DNA of 64,000 nucleotides from Streptomyces roseirectus (GTDB lineage: Bacteria > Actinomycetota > Actinomycetes > Streptomycetales > Streptomycetaceae), in contig NZ_CP060828.1 in assembly GCF_014489635.1 (NCBI RefSeq), forward strand, positions 4,378,001-4,442,000. The letters run 5' to 3'. The notes beneath the pieces were generated by a model that saw nothing but the letters and a program-made list of their open reading frames with translations, did no database searches and was not told the origin of the DNA. Positions 63,322 to 64,000 of the stretch are shown here, piece after piece; positions within the stretch are counted from its first letter, which is position 1, and the number at the start of each line of letters is the position of its first letter. Both the position numbers and the translations under genes were made by a program.

Positions 63322-64000
63322 TCACCCCCGTACGGCGACCTCGCCCTCGTCCTCCTCCTCGTCCCGTCCACCCCGTACCCCTCCTGCCGTACGTCCCGTA
63401 GTACCCGTACGTCCCGTAGCCCCCGTACGCCCCGTAGTCCCCGTGATACCCGTAGTACCCCCTGGGCCCCCTTCCGGCAGGCGTAGTACGGCCTCCGCGC
63501 CGCCCTCCGGGTGGTTGCGGAAGGTCAGGCGGGCGCCGAGGAGGCGGGTCTGCCCCGCGGCGATGCTGAGGCCGAGGCCCGTCCCGGCGGACGCGCACCC
63601 GGTGCGGAAACGTTGCGGCCCCGAGGTGGTGAGGACGGCGAGGGCGTCGAGCGGGAAGCCGGGCCCGTGGTCGCGGACGCGGACGACGGGGCCGTCGCCG
63701 CAGCGGTCGACGTCGACGGTGACCGGGGCCGCGCCGTGGCGCAGCGCGTTGGTGACGAGGTTGGTGAGGACCCGTTCCACCCGGCGCGGGTCGGTCTCCA
63801 CGAGCGTGTCCGCGACGATCCGCACCGCGACCCCTTCGAGCCCGGCGACCGCACGCCGCGCCATCGCGCTGACCTGCCGGAACTCGGTCTCGACGACCGC
63901 GCAGTCGGCGTCGAGGCGGGCGATCTCCAGGACGTCCTCGACGAGCCCGTGCAGCTTGCGCACCCCGCCCGCGACGAGGTCGCCGGCGGGTCCCGGCGGC
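63322..64000 (-). CDS. Sensor histidine kinase, C-terminal part (5' end outside window)
   Basis: Still open at the right edge; the phospho-His box lies outside. Visible are the end of the dimerisation helix (KLHGLVEDVLEIARLDA), N box (NLVTNALRHG), G1 (DHGPGFPL) and G2 (GTGLGLSIAA). The kinase fold ends at AEAVLRLPEG. The final 45 residues are a Thr/Gly repeat (GTTGITGTTGRTGATGRTG) from dispersed-repeat copies, then an acidic EEEDEGE tail. Response regulator probably farther right. Confidence 0.85.
   Translation of the reverse strand, partial: PPGPAGDLVAGGVRKLHGLVEDVLEIARLDADCAVVETEFRQVSAMARRAVAGLEGVAVRIVADTLVETDPRRVERVLTNLVTNALRHGAAPVTVDVDRCGDGPVVRVRDHGPGFPLDALAVLTTSGPQRFRTGCASAGTGLGLSIAAGQTRLLGARLTFRNHPEGGAEAVLRLPEGGPGGTTGITGTTGRTGATGRTGTTGRTAGGVRGGRDEEEDEGEVAVRG
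63391..63461. repeat. CCCGTAGTACC cluster in 3' end of kinase gene
   Basis: Full copies at 63395-63407 and 63449-63461 with variants CCCGTACG, CCCGTAGC and CCCGTAGT between them, spaced 9 bp apart. Encodes the Thr-Gly-rich tail. Confidence 0.9.

Overview
This window is chromosomal DNA from a Streptomyces or very close relative. The evidence is very high G+C with strong G/C bias at third codon positions, frequent GTG starts, many ATGA/GTGA stop-start overlaps, and a gene order matching (from memory) the S. coelicolor block acs - crp - wblA - asd/ask - recR. Much of the left third also follows the M. tuberculosis order acs, epoxide hydrolase, marP, CoA-Nudix, nth, crp, MBL hydrolase, RidA, DUF4177, two ArsA-like ATPases, whiB4, ponA2, metallophosphoesterase. 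It is therefore an old actinobacterial core segment.

Layout. 1-4.3 kb: a lipoprotein of the polysaccharide-deacetylase type (cut by the left edge) divergent from a SulP transporter fused to a beta-carbonic anhydrase. 4.5-9.6 kb: acetyl-CoA synthetase, NhaA, a holin-like membrane protein and an epoxide-hydrolase-like enzyme. 9.7-14.3 kb, mostly minus strand: MarP acid-resistance protease, a decapeptide-repeat reading frame, a CoA-type Nudix hydrolase and endonuclease III. 14.6-21.7 kb: Crp, a nucleotidyltransferase, an MBL/Nudix pair, RidA/DUF4177, a pair of ArsA/GET3-like ATPases, and WblA. 22.2-27.7 kb: class A penicillin-binding protein, YqeY-like protein, metallophosphoesterase and a Pr6Pr membrane protein.

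27.7-34.1 kb is the accessory part. A tRNA-Pro(CGG) is followed by an RHS polymorphic toxin with its presumed immunity gene and a frameshifted gene remnant. 34.1-41.2 kb: a DUF3686 AAA ATPase and an SPFH/flotillin protein separated by a perfect 18-bp hairpin. 41.3-50.4 kb: envelope genes (L,D-transpeptidase, LPXTG-less surface protein, YcgQ/permease pair, CASTOR/POLLUX-type channel) and an S9 peptidase. 50.6-64 kb: SURF1 protein, ECF sigma factor with membrane partner, asd/ask, a two-component system, a SgcJ/EcaC-type secreted protein, MazG-like protein, DUF5063, RecR, YbaB, a SLATT-domain protein and a histidine kinase cut by the right edge.

The most unusual signal is a short dispersed sequence, GGTACTACGGG / CCCGTAGTACC, present dozens of times between about 37.9 and 63.5 kb. 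It occurs singly and in tandem, in both orientations and all reading frames, between genes and inside them. It yields Thr-Thr-Gly, Tyr-Tyr-Gly, Val-Leu-Arg or Arg-Ser-Thr according to frame, and it seems to have lengthened linkers or tails of otherwise conserved proteins, including Asd, a response regulator, a histidine kinase, an L,D-transpeptidase and the DUF3686 ATPase. A second, separate repeat family is a 30-bp array forming decapeptide repeats between the Nudix gene and marP.
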